Shown piece after piece: positions 1 to 11,126 of a stretch of 64,000 nt of DNA. The DNA is from Camarhynchus parvulus. Its lineage: Eukaryota > Chordata > Aves > Passeriformes > Thraupidae. The number at the start of each line of letters is the position of its first letter. Within the stretch, counting starts at the first letter, position 1. The stretch is from the NCBI RefSeq assembly GCF_901933205.1, contig NC_044596.1:3350001-3414000 (forward strand), in the 5' to 3' direction. The position numbers were made by a program, and so were the translations under genes. The notes under the pieces were generated by a model. It saw only the letters and a program-made list of their open reading frames with translations. It was not told the DNA's origin and searched no databases.

Positions 1-700
1 TGATTTGGGGAGATTTTGGGGTGTTTGCGTGGCCAAGGCTGTCCTAAAATTCAGTATGAGGGGAGGGATGATTTAAATTCCCCATTTCCTGGGGGTTTAG
101 AATGGGCCAGGACTGGCCTTTGTGGGGTTTCACCTGTGATTTTGGGGAGATTCTGGGGAGATTTTGGGGGTGTTTGGGTGGCCAAGGCTGTCCCAAAATT
201 CAGTATGAGGGATGTTTTAAATTCCTAATTTCCTGAGGGTTTAGAATGGACCAGGACTGGTTTGAATGCACCAGGACTGGCCTTTGTGGGGTTTCATCTC
301 TGATTTTGGGGATGATTTGGGGAGATTTGGGGGATTTGGGTGGCCAGGACTGTCCCAAACATCAGGATGTAGGGAGGGATGTTTTCAATCACTCATTTCT
401 TGAGGTTTTAAAACGGACCAGGACTGGCCCTTGTGGGGGGTGTGTTGTGTGGGGGGGGGTGTGGGGGGGAGTGTGGGGGGGGAGGGGTGGGGGGAGGGGG
501 GGGGGGGGGGGGGGGGGGGGTTTGAATGGGCCAGGACTGGTTTGAATGGGCCAGGACTGGCCCCTGTGGGGTTTCATCTCTGATTTTGGGGATGATTTTG
601 GGAGATTTGGGGGATTTGGGTGGCCAGGACTGTCCCAAACATCAGGATGTAGGGAGGGATGTTTTAAACCCCCAGCCTGGACACAGCCCCTCCAGCTCAG
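1..700. repeat. Diverged tandem repeat, unit about 145-165 bp
   Basis: Four or so diverged copies share the phrases CCAGGACTGGCC, TGTGGGGTTTCATCTCTG and TGTCCCAAACATCAGG, with copies anchored near 100, 262, 427 and 548. A stray partial copy (GGACCAGGACTGGTTTGAAT) sits near 1091. The open frames here are products of G-rich repetition and have no family resemblance. No gene is supported. Confidence 0.8.
435..520 (+). repeat. G-rich tract ending in a long G homopolymer
   Basis: A stretch of G runs broken by single T or A passes into an almost pure G homopolymer around 497-520, inside one copy of the flanking tandem repeat. It has many G-runs of four or more close together, so G-quadruplex formation on the + strand is expected. 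The true length of such a tract is often misread by sequencing. Confidence 0.9.
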
Positions 701-1890
701 CTGATGTTCAAGGCAACATTTTGGGCCCCCATCCTTTAAAATGCAATTTTTGGCACAACCCCTGTCAGCTTTTGTTGCTCTGCTTGCCAATTTTCACAGC
801 TTCCCATGGATTTTCCATGAAAATTCTCCTTCTGCCCAGCAGGCCCCGCTCTGGGGCACTCCCCATGTGCTCAGCAGATTTATTTATGCTCTCCAATATA
901 TTAATGAGGAGCAGGGGTTTTAATTAAGTGGAGAAAACCCAAATCTGAATGAGGGAACAGAGTGAGGCTGGAAAAGGCGAGGCTGGAGAAGGTTTCACTT
1001 CTGGCTTTACATGCTAGAAGCTCTTCTTCATTGCCAGGTGAACATTTAGAGGTAATTTAACATTTTTGGGGCATTTCCTGAGGTTTTAGGATGGACCAGG
1101 ACTGGTTTGAATCCTTTTAGACCCTCAAATCTCTCATTTCCCTGGTCCATGAAATTTGTTCCCCAGGCAGACACCACGAAGTGATTTCCTGACTTCACAA
1201 ACATTGCAAGCCACAAACAAAAATCAGGATTACATCAAGATTTCAGCATCCAAATTGTCCAAATTTGAGAGGGAAAAAGAAAAGGACAAAAGGCAGGTCA
1301 ACAGCAAGAGCAGGTTGGGCTTTGAAGATTCAGCAGTTTATGAGTTTATTTTTCAGGAGGTGGAGGGGGAGCCCATTCATGGCTTCATTTTGACAGAAAT
1401 TGGCATTTAATAGAACAGGAGATAGCAGGAATTCCCAGCCCTCATTACTGCCCTCAGCCCTTCCAAGGAGACAACTCCGGGATAGTTGCAACACCATTAA
1501 TTTTATGGCATCTGAAGCAGCAGAAAATGGCCAAATCTGGCTTTTCCTGACCTGAACCACAGAAAACATCTCAGTGATTAAATGCTAAAGACAGCCCAAG
1601 CCTTCTCCGTTCTGTCAGCTATAAAATTTAACAGCATCACACACACCACAAATGAAATATTTGTGTCGAGAAGGCGGCCAGAGCAGCACATAAACCCGAG
1701 CCAGCACATTTTATTTATTTAACCAGCAAGCTGCCCACAAAACAAAGTCCCCAGGTGCTGTGCCAAGTGATTTAGCAAGCACAAAACCCCTGCCTGTGCT
1801 GCCCACAATGGGCACGGGGTGCCAGCTGCAGCAGGAGCAGCATTTGCTGTGCTGGGACCTAGAGCTGCCAAAATGAGCAGTGCAACGCAC
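701..1890. other. Noncoding stretch, no gene seen
   Basis: Apart from the stray repeat copy near 1091 this is ordinary mixed sequence. No open frame shows a recognisable protein family, no exon pair can be built, and no strong promoter motif stands out. Confidence 0.6.
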
Positions 1891-2729
1891 TGGTGTTGGG
1901 TTTGTGAGGGTCCCCAGGATGAGGTGAGAGATGAGAATTTGATTTCATGTTCTTAGAAGGCTGATTTATTATTATAGTATATATTTTTTATTTTATATTT
2001 TTATTTTATACTATTTTTTATTTTATTTTAAATTTATTTTGTTTTTATCTTATATTAATTTTCATTTTACATTATTTTATTCCATTTATAATATATTATT
2101 ATATATTATTTTATATTATTTTATTTATTTTATATTATTTTATATATTATTTTATATATTATATTATATATTACATTACATTATATTATATTACATGATA
2201 TTATATTATATTATATTACATTATATTATATTATATTACATTATATTACATTACATTACATTATATTACATTATATTACATTACATTACATTATATTATA
2301 TTACATTATATTACATTACATTACATTGTATTATATTACATTACATTATATTACATTACATTATATTACATTATATTATATGCTATACTGAAATTATACT
2401 AAAGAAAGAGAAGGATACAGACAGAAGGTTTAACAAGAATGAAAATAATGGAATGGAAAATAATGGAGATAAAGAAAAACTCGTGACTGACTCCTCAGAG
2501 TCTGACACAGCTGGCTGTGATTGGTTATTAATTAAAAACAATTCATATTAAACCAATCAAACTATGACCAGTTGGTAAACAATCTCCAGACCACATTCCA
2601 AAGCAGCAAAACACGGGAGAAGCAAATCAGATAATTAAATTATTGGTTTCATTTCTCTCTGAGGCTTCTCATCTTCCCAGGAGAAGAAATCCTGGCCGAG
2701 AGATTTTTCCAGCACATAAGATTGTGACA
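1891..2729 (-). mobile_element. Solo LTR of a passerine endogenous retrovirus, minus strand
   Basis: Read on the minus strand, this resembles a common songbird LTR: it opens near 2729 with TGTCACAATC, carries the conserved block around a CCAATCA-type motif (2520-2560), and ends near 1891 just after a block containing AATAAATCAGCCTTCT. The middle is inflated by an AT-rich simple repeat (1965-2390). No retroviral gag/pol/env frame adjoins it, so it is a solo LTR. Exact ends are uncertain because no clear target-site duplication was found. The family assignment rests on recall of the sequence type. Confidence 0.65.
1965..2390. repeat. AT-rich pentanucleotide-like array inside an LTR
   Basis: Alternating ATTAT and ATTAC pentamers, preceded by TTTTA-rich sequence, run for about 400 bp. 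Because the array is almost free of stops in one frame it yields a spurious low-complexity open frame. It looks like an expansion of a short AT-rich segment that is also present, unexpanded, in the related LTR at 34494-34918. Confidence 0.9.
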
Positions 2730-4320
2730 CACCGTTATCCTGATAAACCAGATTTAGGAGCTTGGAAATGCAGTGCTGGGGTCCCTGAGCCTGCCCAAAA
2801 CCTGCGGGGATTTTCCTCGTCCCACAGCTCCTCCAGCCTCTGCTGCCAAGGGGGCACAGCCCAACCTGGGCTGCCCAGGCTGGAGCAATTCCTCAGGCAG
2901 GAATTCCACGCTGGAAATCCCAGCCCTGGTGTTCCTGAACCCCAGGAGGTGCTGCTGGGGCCTCCAAATGTTCAGCAAACTCACAAATGGAAATGAGTTT
3001 ATTTTCCATTCCATCTGCTCAAAAAGAAAAAAAAAATCTTTCCTTTGGTGGTATCTCTCCCTCTAAAGAAAATTGAATTTCCAGGTTCCAAGGGGATGGT
3101 TTAGTTGGGAATTAGCTCCATTTTCCTCTAAACAACAAAAAAATTAGCTCAATTTCCTTTTCTCTTGGAAAAGGAAGAAAAGAATTCTCCTTGTAACTAA
3201 AGGAAAAGAATTCTCCTTGTATCTAAACTCAGGAAAATCTGGAGTGAAAGCTCTGACTGCAAGGGAATTGCTCCCAGACCAAAATGCTGCCAGTAAAAAA
3301 ACAACTTTGCCCTCAAAACCCTCTCAGTGTTTCTTTCTCTCTGCAGACTCTGCTCTTCCATCTCTGCCTTCATCTCAGTTTTCACTGCTTTGTAAGGTTG
3401 GGGTTTTTTTTTCACACTGCCCTCTATTAATCTTGCTGAAAATCAGACAGCTGATCACAAACACAGAAAATCAAATTATCCACCAAAGCCCTTCCCACGC
3501 ACAGCACCTCCACCAGGCACTCTCTGATGGGTACTTTATATCCACAGGGCCTCATAAGGATGAATGTCTTTTAATTAGACACAAACTGAGCTCATTTAGG
3601 GTTATTAGAGGTGATCTGCAAATTTATTCAGCTTTTTGTACAGGGAATTTCCATGGAATAGCAGCAGCCAGAGAGGCAGAGCCGCGTCCAGCACGCACCA
3701 GGTGGGACAAAACCCACACCAGGTGATTTTTGGATCATCTTTCCCTCACAGAGAAAAGAAAAAAAAGGGCTGAAAATAGATGAATTTCACCACTTCTTGC
3801 CATAATTTAGAAACCAGCAGGGCAAACAAAGGCTGGATGTTGCCAAACAGAAGTGGAATTGTGTGGACAGAAGGGAAGGTGCCCAAATTCTCAGGAAGGT
3901 GAAATCCAAGAGTCTTTCAGCTCCAGACTCACCTGGATTTTCCCCACTGGAAAAAAAAAAATAATTCCCCATTTCTCCATTGGAAAAAAAAATAATCCAA
4001 CCTTTTTACTCCATTTGCCCTCATCCCACTGTCCAGCCCCTTTCCCTCAGCTCCCAGCCAGCCTTGCATAGAACCTGGCACATCTCCAGCTCCTTTTTTC
4101 CCACCAGCTTTGTCTTTTCCAAGGAATTTTTTTTCCAGGTTTTGGGGGAAAAAATGGAAAAAAACTAGATTTTTTTTCCCAGATTTTGGAAAAAAATGGG
4201 AAAAAATTAAATTCCTATAGGGTGGTGACAATAAATGATGTTTGCAGCCACTTTGCTGCGGGGCTGAGCTCAGCTGCACTGACCGGGGGATGTCTGGCTC
4301 CTGCTGAGGGGGACGCCTTG
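2730..4320. other. Noncoding stretch upstream of AVPR1B
   Basis: Mixed sequence with several A- or T-runs (3950-3960, 3981-3991, 4124-4205). No coding exon or RNA gene could be recognised; open frames are short and do not resemble known proteins. Confidence 0.55.
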
Positions 4321-4329
4321 TCGCCAGGC

Positions 4330-4925
4330 TCTGGGGACATCGGGAGGGTCCTGGCAGGGGTAAAACCCAACTCGGGGAGGGTAAAATCCAGCCTGGGACA
4401 GAGGGTGCAGGCCCCCCCGGGGGCTCACACACGGGGACACGGGGAAAGGACCTGGCAGGGGTTAAACCCAACCTGGGGACATCGGGGAGGGGTAAAATCC
4501 AGCCTGGGGACATCGGGAGGGTCCTGCAGGGGTTAAACCCAGCGTGGGGACATCGGGAGGGACCTGGCAGGGGTTAAACCCAGCGTGGGGACATCGGGAG
4601 GGTCCTGCAGGGGTTAAACCCAGCCTGGGGACATCGGGAGGGACCTGGCAGGGGTTAAACCCAACTTGGGGACATCGGGAGGGACCTGGCAGGGGTAAAA
4701 CCCAGCTCGGGGACAGAGCTCACACATGAGGACATGGGGAAAGGACCTGGCAGGGGTTAAACCCAACCTGGGGACATCGGGAGGGTCCTGGCAGGGGTTA
4801 AACCCAGCGTGGGGACATGGAGGAGGGACCTGCTGGGGTACAAAACCCAGCTCGGTGACACAGCTCACACACGGGGACATCGGGGAGGGACCTGCCGGGA
4901 TATAAACCCCAGCCTGGGGACACCG
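4330..4925. repeat. Minisatellite upstream of AVPR1B, block 1 (unit about 42 bp)
   Basis: More than ten imperfect copies of a unit containing GGGGACATCGGGAGGG, ACCTGGCAGGGG and TTAAACCCAGC. Some copies carry an extra GCTCACACACGGGGACA segment. The same unit reappears at 5440-5665, just before the AVPR1B start codon. Confidence 0.92.
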
Positions 4926-5129
4926 AGAGACAGGGTTGGGACACGCTCACCTGGCTGCTCTCCTGGGGATGAAAAGCCGAAGGGATGCAGCCTCTGTAGA
5001 GTTTTTTGCTGCTTTTAAGGAGAATTTCTCTTTCCCCTCGGATTTAACTGCACAGGGGATGCTCAGGGTGAGCAGTGCAGGGAGAAGCAGGGATTTGGGA
5101 AGGTTTTGTGGAAATGAGAGGAATATCAA

Positions 5130-5295
5130 GGGCTGAACCAGGGATTTGGGAATTCCCAGTGCAGAGAAGTACCAAGGGCTGAACCAGGAATTTGGGAATT
5201 CTCAGTGCAGAGAACTATCAGGGACTGAGCCAGGGATTTGGGAATTCTCAGTACAGACAAGAGAAGTACCAAGGGCTGAACCAGAGGCTCTTGCG
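5130..5295. repeat. Short tandem repeat, about three copies
   Basis: Three copies of a unit of about 45-55 bp with the phrases GGATTTGGGAATTC and AGTACCAAGGGCTGAACCAG lie between the two blocks of the larger upstream minisatellite. Confidence 0.8.
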
Positions 5296-5439
5296 CGTCT
5301 CTGCTCCACAGGAATATTTTCAGCCCAGGCAGAGAGGGAATTGCAGCTGCCTAACGCAGGGTTAGTGTGACAGGGGACACGGGACAACTTGCCCTGGTGT
5401 TGGGGACTGCTGGAGGAGGCACATCCAGCCCTCCAGCCG

Positions 5440-5665
5440 GCGGGGGGACCTGCTGGGGTAAAACCCAGCCTGGGGACATCGGGAGGGACCTGCCAGGTGT
5501 GAAACCCATCCCAGGGACCGTGTTCACATACGGGGACACTGGGAGGGACCTGCCAGGGTAATAAACCCAGCCTGGGGACACTGGGAGGGACCTGCCAGGG
5601 TACAAAACCCAGCCTGGGGACACCGGGAGGGACCCAGCAGGGGTAAAACCCAGCCCAGGGGCAGA
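5440..5665. repeat. Minisatellite upstream of AVPR1B, block 2
   Basis: About five copies of the unit seen at 4330-4925 (GGGGACACTGGGAGGGACC, TGCCAGGGTA, AAACCCAGCCTG). The block ends about 95 bp before the AVPR1B start codon, so it lies in the 5' UTR or proximal promoter and could vary in length between individuals. Confidence 0.9.
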
Positions 5666-5757
5666 GGAGCTGGAGCTCAGGAGAAACAGGGAAGGGGACA
5701 GCAGGACATCAGAGAGGAGCCGTGGAGCTCTGTGCTCCTGCAGAGCCTCCCAGAGGG

Positions 5758-8570
5758 ATGGAGCTCGGCTGGGGCTGGAACAGCTCCCAGCAGAGCCCAC
5801 CTGGGCACGGCCAGGGGCTGCTGAGCCCGGCAGGGCACCCCAACCTGACGGCGCTGCACACCCGGGACGAGGAGCTGGCCAAGGCTGAGGTGGGGGTGCT
5901 GGGCACCATCCTGGCCGTGGCCACCGTGGGCAACCTGGGCGTGCTGCTGGCCATGTACCGGCTGAGGAGGAAGATGAGCCGCATGCACCTCTTCATCCTG
6001 CACCTGGGCCTGAGCGACCTGGGCGTGGCGCTGTTCCAGGTGCTGCCGCAGCTCCTCTGGAAGGTCACCTACCGCTTCGTGGGGCCCGACCCCCTCTGCA
6101 GGGCCGTCAAGTACCTGCAGGTGCTCAGCATGTTCGCCTCCACCTACATGCTGATGGTGATGACCCTGGACCGCTATCTGGCCGTGTGCCACCCGCTGCA
6201 GTCGCTGCAGCAGCCCAGCCGCCAGGCTTACACCATGATCGGGCTCACCTGGCTGCTCAGCTGCCTGCTCAGCCTGCCGCAGGTGTTCATCTTCTCCCTG
6301 CGGGAGGTGCGCCCGGGCTCGGGGGTGCTGGATTGCTGGGCGGATTTCGGGTACCCGTGGGGAGCGCGCGCCTACATCACCTGGACCACGCTGTGCATCT
6401 TCGCGCTGCCCGTGGGCGTCCTCAGCGTCTGCTACAGCCTCATCTGCCACGAGATCTGCAAGAACCTCAAGGGCAAGACGCAGAGCGGCGGCCCTGGCAC
6501 GGGGGGAGCCGTGGCGGGTGCCCCTGGTGGTGCCAGCCCTGCGGGGAAGGGCGGGCAGCCCTCGAGGGTGAGCAGCGTGCGCACCATCTCCCGCGCCAAG
6601 ATCCGCACGGTGAAGATGACCTTCGTCATCGTGGCCGCCTATGTCACCTGCTGGGCGCCCTTCTTCAGCGTGCAGATGTGGTCAGTGTGGGACCAGGATG
6701 CTCCTGATGATGGTGAGTGGTGAGGGGAGCGGGGCACAGAGCCCTGGGAGTGCCAGGAATGCACTTGGGTTTTTAGCAAAGAAGAGCTGGATGTCGTCTT
6801 GGCATTTGAAAATAAATGGGGAGGCTACAGGTTTTTGCATGATCAAAATGATGGGGATTTTACAGATTTTTACATGATAAAAATCATGGGGATTTTACAG
6901 ATTAAAAAAAAACCCCAAAAATATGAAAATAAAATATAAAAATATAAAAATTATAAAAATCATGGGGAAGGCTACAGGTTTTTACATGATAAAAATCATG
7001 GGGATTTTACAGATTTTTACATGATAAAAATCATGGGGATTTTACAGATTTTTTTTTAAATATAAAAATGTAAAAATATAATAATTATAAAAAAATCATG
7101 GGGAAGGCTACAGATTTTTACATGATAAAAATTATGGGGAAGGCTATAGATTTTTACATGGTAAAAATCATAGGGATTTTACAGATTTTTACATGATAGA
7201 AATCATGGGAAAGGCTACAGGTTTCCTTCTCTGTAATGCATAAAATTTCCTCCCTCCTAAAATTCCTTATAAATGTATAAAATACAATACAGATTTCCTC
7301 CCCTGTAAATCTATAAAATATAATTTTCAGTCAGATCATTCCTTTCAGAAGAAAAAACCACTTAGAATTGATGATTCCTGGCCATCATCCATAGGGATGT
7401 GCAAAGACATCTTTGCCATGTGTGTCTTTCCTCTCCTCCGGGAATTTTCAGAGGTTTCAGAAGTGGATTTCTGAGTTCATATGTTGAATTTTTTTTCCTA
7501 ACTACTGAAGCAGTACTACTACTAGAAAAAGGGACTTCACCCAAGATTGAAAATCTTCTGGGAGATGCTTTGGGCAGCAGAGAGGCTGAAGGAAAGCCCA
7601 GAAGCTGCTGGGTTTCACCTCTCAGAGGATGTGCTGCAGAACATGGAGGGTTCTGCACTGCAGAACATGGAGGGTTCTGGCACTGCAGAACATGGAGGGT
7701 TCTGGCTCTGCAGAACCTGGAGGGTTCTGGCTCTGCAGAACATGGAGGGTTCTGGCTCTGCAGAACATGGAGGGTTCTGGCTCTGCAGAACCTGGAGGGT
7801 TCTGGCTCTGCAGAACATGGAGGGTTCTGGCTCTGCAGAACATGGAGGGTTCTGGTTCTGGCTCTGCAGAACCTGGAGGGTTCTGGCTCTGCAGAACATG
7901 GAGGGTTCTGGCTCTGCAGAACATGGAGGGTTCTGGCACTGCAGAACATGGAGGGTTCTGGCTCTGCAGAACATGGAGGGTTCTGGCTCTGCCACCTCTC
8001 CATCCCCCAGGAATGCCAGTGGGACAGGAATGTGAGCCAGGAGAGCCCCCAGCTCCTTCCCACTGCCCACCCCACCCCTGCCCAGCCCCTGGGGATGTCC
8101 CATCTCTCTCTCTTGCCTCGCCAGAGTCCACCAACGTGGCTTTCAGCATCACCATGCTGCTGGCCAGCCTCAGCAGCTGCTGCAACCCCTGGATCTACCT
8201 GTTCTTCAGCGGGCACCTCCTGCAGGACTGCCGGGGCTGCTGGGGCCGCCGCCGGGCCGGGCTGCGCAGACCCAACTCCACCGGGAGCCTGTGCAGCAGG
8301 AAAACCACGATCCTGAGCCACAGCCACCAGGCCGGGGTCCCCCTGCACGGGGACAGCGCCAGGGAGCTGTACCCGCCCTGCGACGAGGCCGTGACAGAGT
8401 CAGGCACGCTCTGGCGGTCCCGATCAAACCATTCACTGTGTCACCGCAGGTGTGTACCGCGTGTGGCACGCGTTGCGACACCGCCAGGTGACCGCCAGGT
8501 GTGTGACACCGCCGGGTGTGTGACACCGCCAGGTGTGACACCGCCAGGTGTGACACCGCCAGGTGTGTGA
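5758..8570 (+). CDS. AVPR1B: Vasotocin/vasopressin V1b-type receptor (avian VT2 receptor)
   Basis: Class A GPCR for the neurohypophysial hormone vasotocin; in birds the V1b-type receptor acts in pituitary corticotrophs through Gq. There are two exons, 5758-6712 and 8125-8570; the junction (donor GTGAGT at 6713) splits a Glu codon between TM6 and TM7, where this receptor family keeps its intron. The start is the ATG at 5758; an in-frame GTG lies just upstream. Visible motifs: N-glycosylation sequons at about residues 8 and 29, TM1 with GN, DRY at about 138, CWAPF in TM6, and NPWIY in TM7. The model gives 466 residues, longer than the 424 I recall for human, because the tail after TESGTL reads on into a minisatellite (8450-8745) to the stop at 8570. 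The last 30-45 residues, rich in TPPGV, are therefore doubtful; an unseen splice could replace them. V1a-type is less likely given the neighbours. Confidence 0.92.
6815..7235. repeat. AT-rich tandem repeat in the AVPR1B intron
   Basis: Repeated phrases TTTTTACATGATAAAAATCA and TGGGGATTTTACAGATT, with variants carrying AAGGCTACAG, recur about ten times. The array occupies the first part of the single AVPR1B intron. Confidence 0.85.
7630..7995. repeat. 25-bp minisatellite in the AVPR1B intron
   Basis: About 14 copies of a 25-bp unit containing TGCAGAACATGGAGGGTTCT with GGCTC between copies; some copies have CCTGG in place of CATGG. As 25 is not a multiple of three and the unit lacks stops, all frames on both strands stay open, giving several false overlapping open frames of more than 150 codons. 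It ends about 130 bp before the exon 2 acceptor. Confidence 0.95.
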
Positions 8571-8745
8571 CACCACAAGTGTGACACCGCCAGGTGTGTG
8601 ACACCGCCAGGTGTGTGACACCGCCAGGTGTGTGACACCCGCGGTGTGTGACACCGCCAGGTGTGTGACACCGCCAAGTGTGACACCGCCAAGTGTGACA
8701 CCGCCAGCTGTGTGACGCTGCAGACGCGCAGGTGTGACACCGGGG
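8450..8745. repeat. 15/17-bp minisatellite overlapping the AVPR1B 3' end
   Basis: About 15 copies of GTGTGACACCGCCAG, with some copies carrying an extra GT (17 bp). The 15-bp form keeps reading frame and encodes TPPGV; the 17-bp form shifts frame and brings TGA into frame at 8568-8570. More degenerate ACACCGC-containing sequence continues to about 8950. Confidence 0.95.
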
Positions 8746-9169
8746 TGACACCGCGTTTTGCAGAAATCGGGATGTGTACACCGCCAGTGACAACGCGTCG
8801 CGTCACGCCATGTCCGTCGCTGCCGTGCGAACCCCAGGTGGCGTGACACGCCACCTCCAGGCCGCTGCGTGACACCGCAGCATGCACGCCCAGCCGTGTG
8901 TAGAAACCGCCAGGTGTGACATGCTCGCCTGCCGGGGGGACACCGCAATGTGTACCTCCGGGGACCGGGTGAACCCCGGGAGTGGGACCTGACCCCGTGT
9001 GACACTCAAGGGAACCGCCATGCACTCCCGCTTGTGGGCTGCAGAGCGCTTCCCCCCTGGTGGCTCCGGGAGAATGGGATTTTCACCCAGAAATCTCGCT
9101 GCGTGTGCTTGGGGAAGCCTCCGGGGACGCGAGCCATGCCCCAGCTTTTAGGGAAAGGTTTCCTGAAGG

Positions 9170-9450
9170 GACCTGCATCCTCGGGATCGAACCTCCGGGG
9201 AGGGATCCTGCAAACTCTGAGATCAGGGATCCTGCACCTTGGATCAGGGAATTTCAGCCTCCGGGGAGGAGCTGCACCCTTCGGGAAAAGGACCATCAAG
9301 GGGGATCCTGCATCCTTTGGGATCAGGGGATCCTGCAAACTCTGGGGAGGCATCCTGCACCCTTCAGGATCAGGGGATCCTGCATCCTTTGGGATCAAGA
9401 GATCCTACACCCTTCAGGATCAGGGGATCCTGCACCCTTCGGGAACAGGG
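9170..9450. repeat. Imperfect tandem repeat downstream of AVPR1B
   Basis: Repeated GGGATCCTGCACCCTTC and GGATCAGGGGATCCTGCA phrases occur about eight times at irregular spacing of roughly 25-35 bp. No gene function is evident. Confidence 0.85.
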
Positions 9451-10600
9451 GATGCTGCACCCACAAAGTACCCGAGTTTTGTGTTCCCGGGTGCCAGCAG
9501 AGCAGCCGGAGCACGGCGGGCGGGCGGCAAAGCGGCTCCATCGGCTCCAGAGCCGCCGCCGCTGCCTCCTCTCGCAGCCGAGCAGGCAGCGGGGACAGAG
9601 CTGTGCCCCCGCGGGGCTGCAGAGCTCCTGTGGCCTGGAAGTGCCCCCCTGCCGCCTCCTCCGGGCCAGGGACGGGGCTGTCACATCCCCTGGTGCTGGG
9701 CACAGCCGTGCTGCCCCACGCTGTGCCCGCTGGAGCGCCCCAAACGCGGCGCGGGAACCCCCGAGGAGCTGCTGGCAGCAGCCCTGGCCCTGCTCCAGCT
9801 CAGCCGGGCACATCCTGCTCCCCCCTGCCCTCTCCCATCAGCTCTGCTCCCACCCCCATCCTGTGCTCAACATCTGCTCTCACCCTGCTGCTGCTGCTGC
9901 TGCTTTTGGCTGATTTTGCAGGATCAGGGGCTCAAAACCACCCTGGGCTGGGGGAGCAGGGAACTCGATTCCCCTGCAGTCCCAGCCTGGCCCCTGCCCT
10001 GCTCCCAGCAGCTGTTTTGTGCAGGGATAAATCATGGATGAGGCAGGAAAGAGCGTCCATTAGCTCAAAAGCCGCTGAGGGTGATGTACAGGTGTGCCAG
10101 TGAAGGTCCCAAATTCCCTGCGAGCCACGGGCATTACTCCTTCCACTATCACAGGCTAAAGCTGTAAAAATAAAACACTAAGAGGAAAATATTTTGAAAT
10201 CTTCAATATTTTCACTTTTTAATCGCCAGGCATTTGAATCAGATTTCTCAGAATCTTCCTCTCACTGGTTTTGGCCTCACCTCCAGTCCCATAATCACAC
10301 CTCTCCTGGGTTTTCCAACGTTACCCGGGAATTGTTGGGGATTTTGGAACATTTTCCTTCTCGTGCCCTTCAAGCTGGGCCAGATCTGCACCACAAGGTC
10401 ATGAAAGGAGGAGTGCCTGGCTCCCCCTGCCACTGATCAATCCCAAATCAATTGTCTCACAACCTTTCATTAAATCACAGCATTACTGAGCCCATTTAAA
10501 ACACACTTGGGGCAGCTCCAGCCCTGAGGAAGGGGAGGCAGCCCCTCCATCCCCCTCCCAGAGCACACTCTGGGGCACCATTCCCATTCCCAGGCACTTT
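9451..10600. other. Intergenic stretch between AVPR1B and RHEX
   Basis: A GC-rich portion (9500-9900) has a short CTG run near 9889. An AATAAA at 10169-10174 could serve a long AVPR1B 3' UTR but nothing ties it to that gene. On the minus strand an AATAAA at 10611-10606 could end the RHEX transcript. Open frames here do not resemble known proteins. Confidence 0.5.
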
Positions 10601-11126
10601 GGGAGTTTATTTCTGGAAAATTCAGAAGTAACAAAATGCAGAGTGAAGAGCAGGGGGGAGAGACCAACCCCAGCACCTGGAGGGGGACAAAGCAGAGAAA
10701 GCAAAAGGTGGGAGACAGGGAGAGGGAAAAGCCAGTGGAAAAATTGTATTTAAAAGGATTTTATGAGGCTGATGAGCAAAACAACATCACTGAGAGGAGC
10801 TCGGTGCAGCTTTGAGGATCACTGCATCTCCCTCCCTGAACTGCCCATTTTGAGTGGCGAGGGGGAAATGTTTCTTTTGCTTTCATTAAATGAGGGAAAA
10901 GGGGCCATGACACAGAAGTGGAGAGCTGATTCCAGCCTGGCTGGGAGGAGCCTTCCCCTGCCCCACCCTGCAGCCCTCAGGAACAGTGGAGCCTTTAAGG
11001 AAAAGCCAAGGAAGCTGCGGTGGGGGTGGTACAAGTGCTGCAGCCCGTGCCAGGCAGTGCCCCAGGGGCAGGGGACAGTGCCAGCTGTGCAGCTGCTGGG
11101 GGCTCTGGGCACCTCTGGGCAGCAGC

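Noticed and set aside
2039..2551. 170-codon open frame rich in Tyr, Ile and Leu
   Set aside because: It is a translation of the AT pentanucleotide array inside an LTR and has no protein resemblance.
4330..5665. CRISPR-like array
   Set aside because: Repeats are head-to-tail without unique spacers of constant length, and this is a vertebrate genome.
7362..8348. Long open frames on both strands around 7.4-8.3 kb, up to 328 codons
   Set aside because: They are produced by the 25-bp stop-free minisatellite and the antisense of AVPR1B exon 2; the internal repeats are exact translations of the unit.
8206..9025. Minus-strand frames rich in CHTPGGV and WRCHT
   Set aside because: These are the antisense translation of the GTGTGACACCGCCAG minisatellite.
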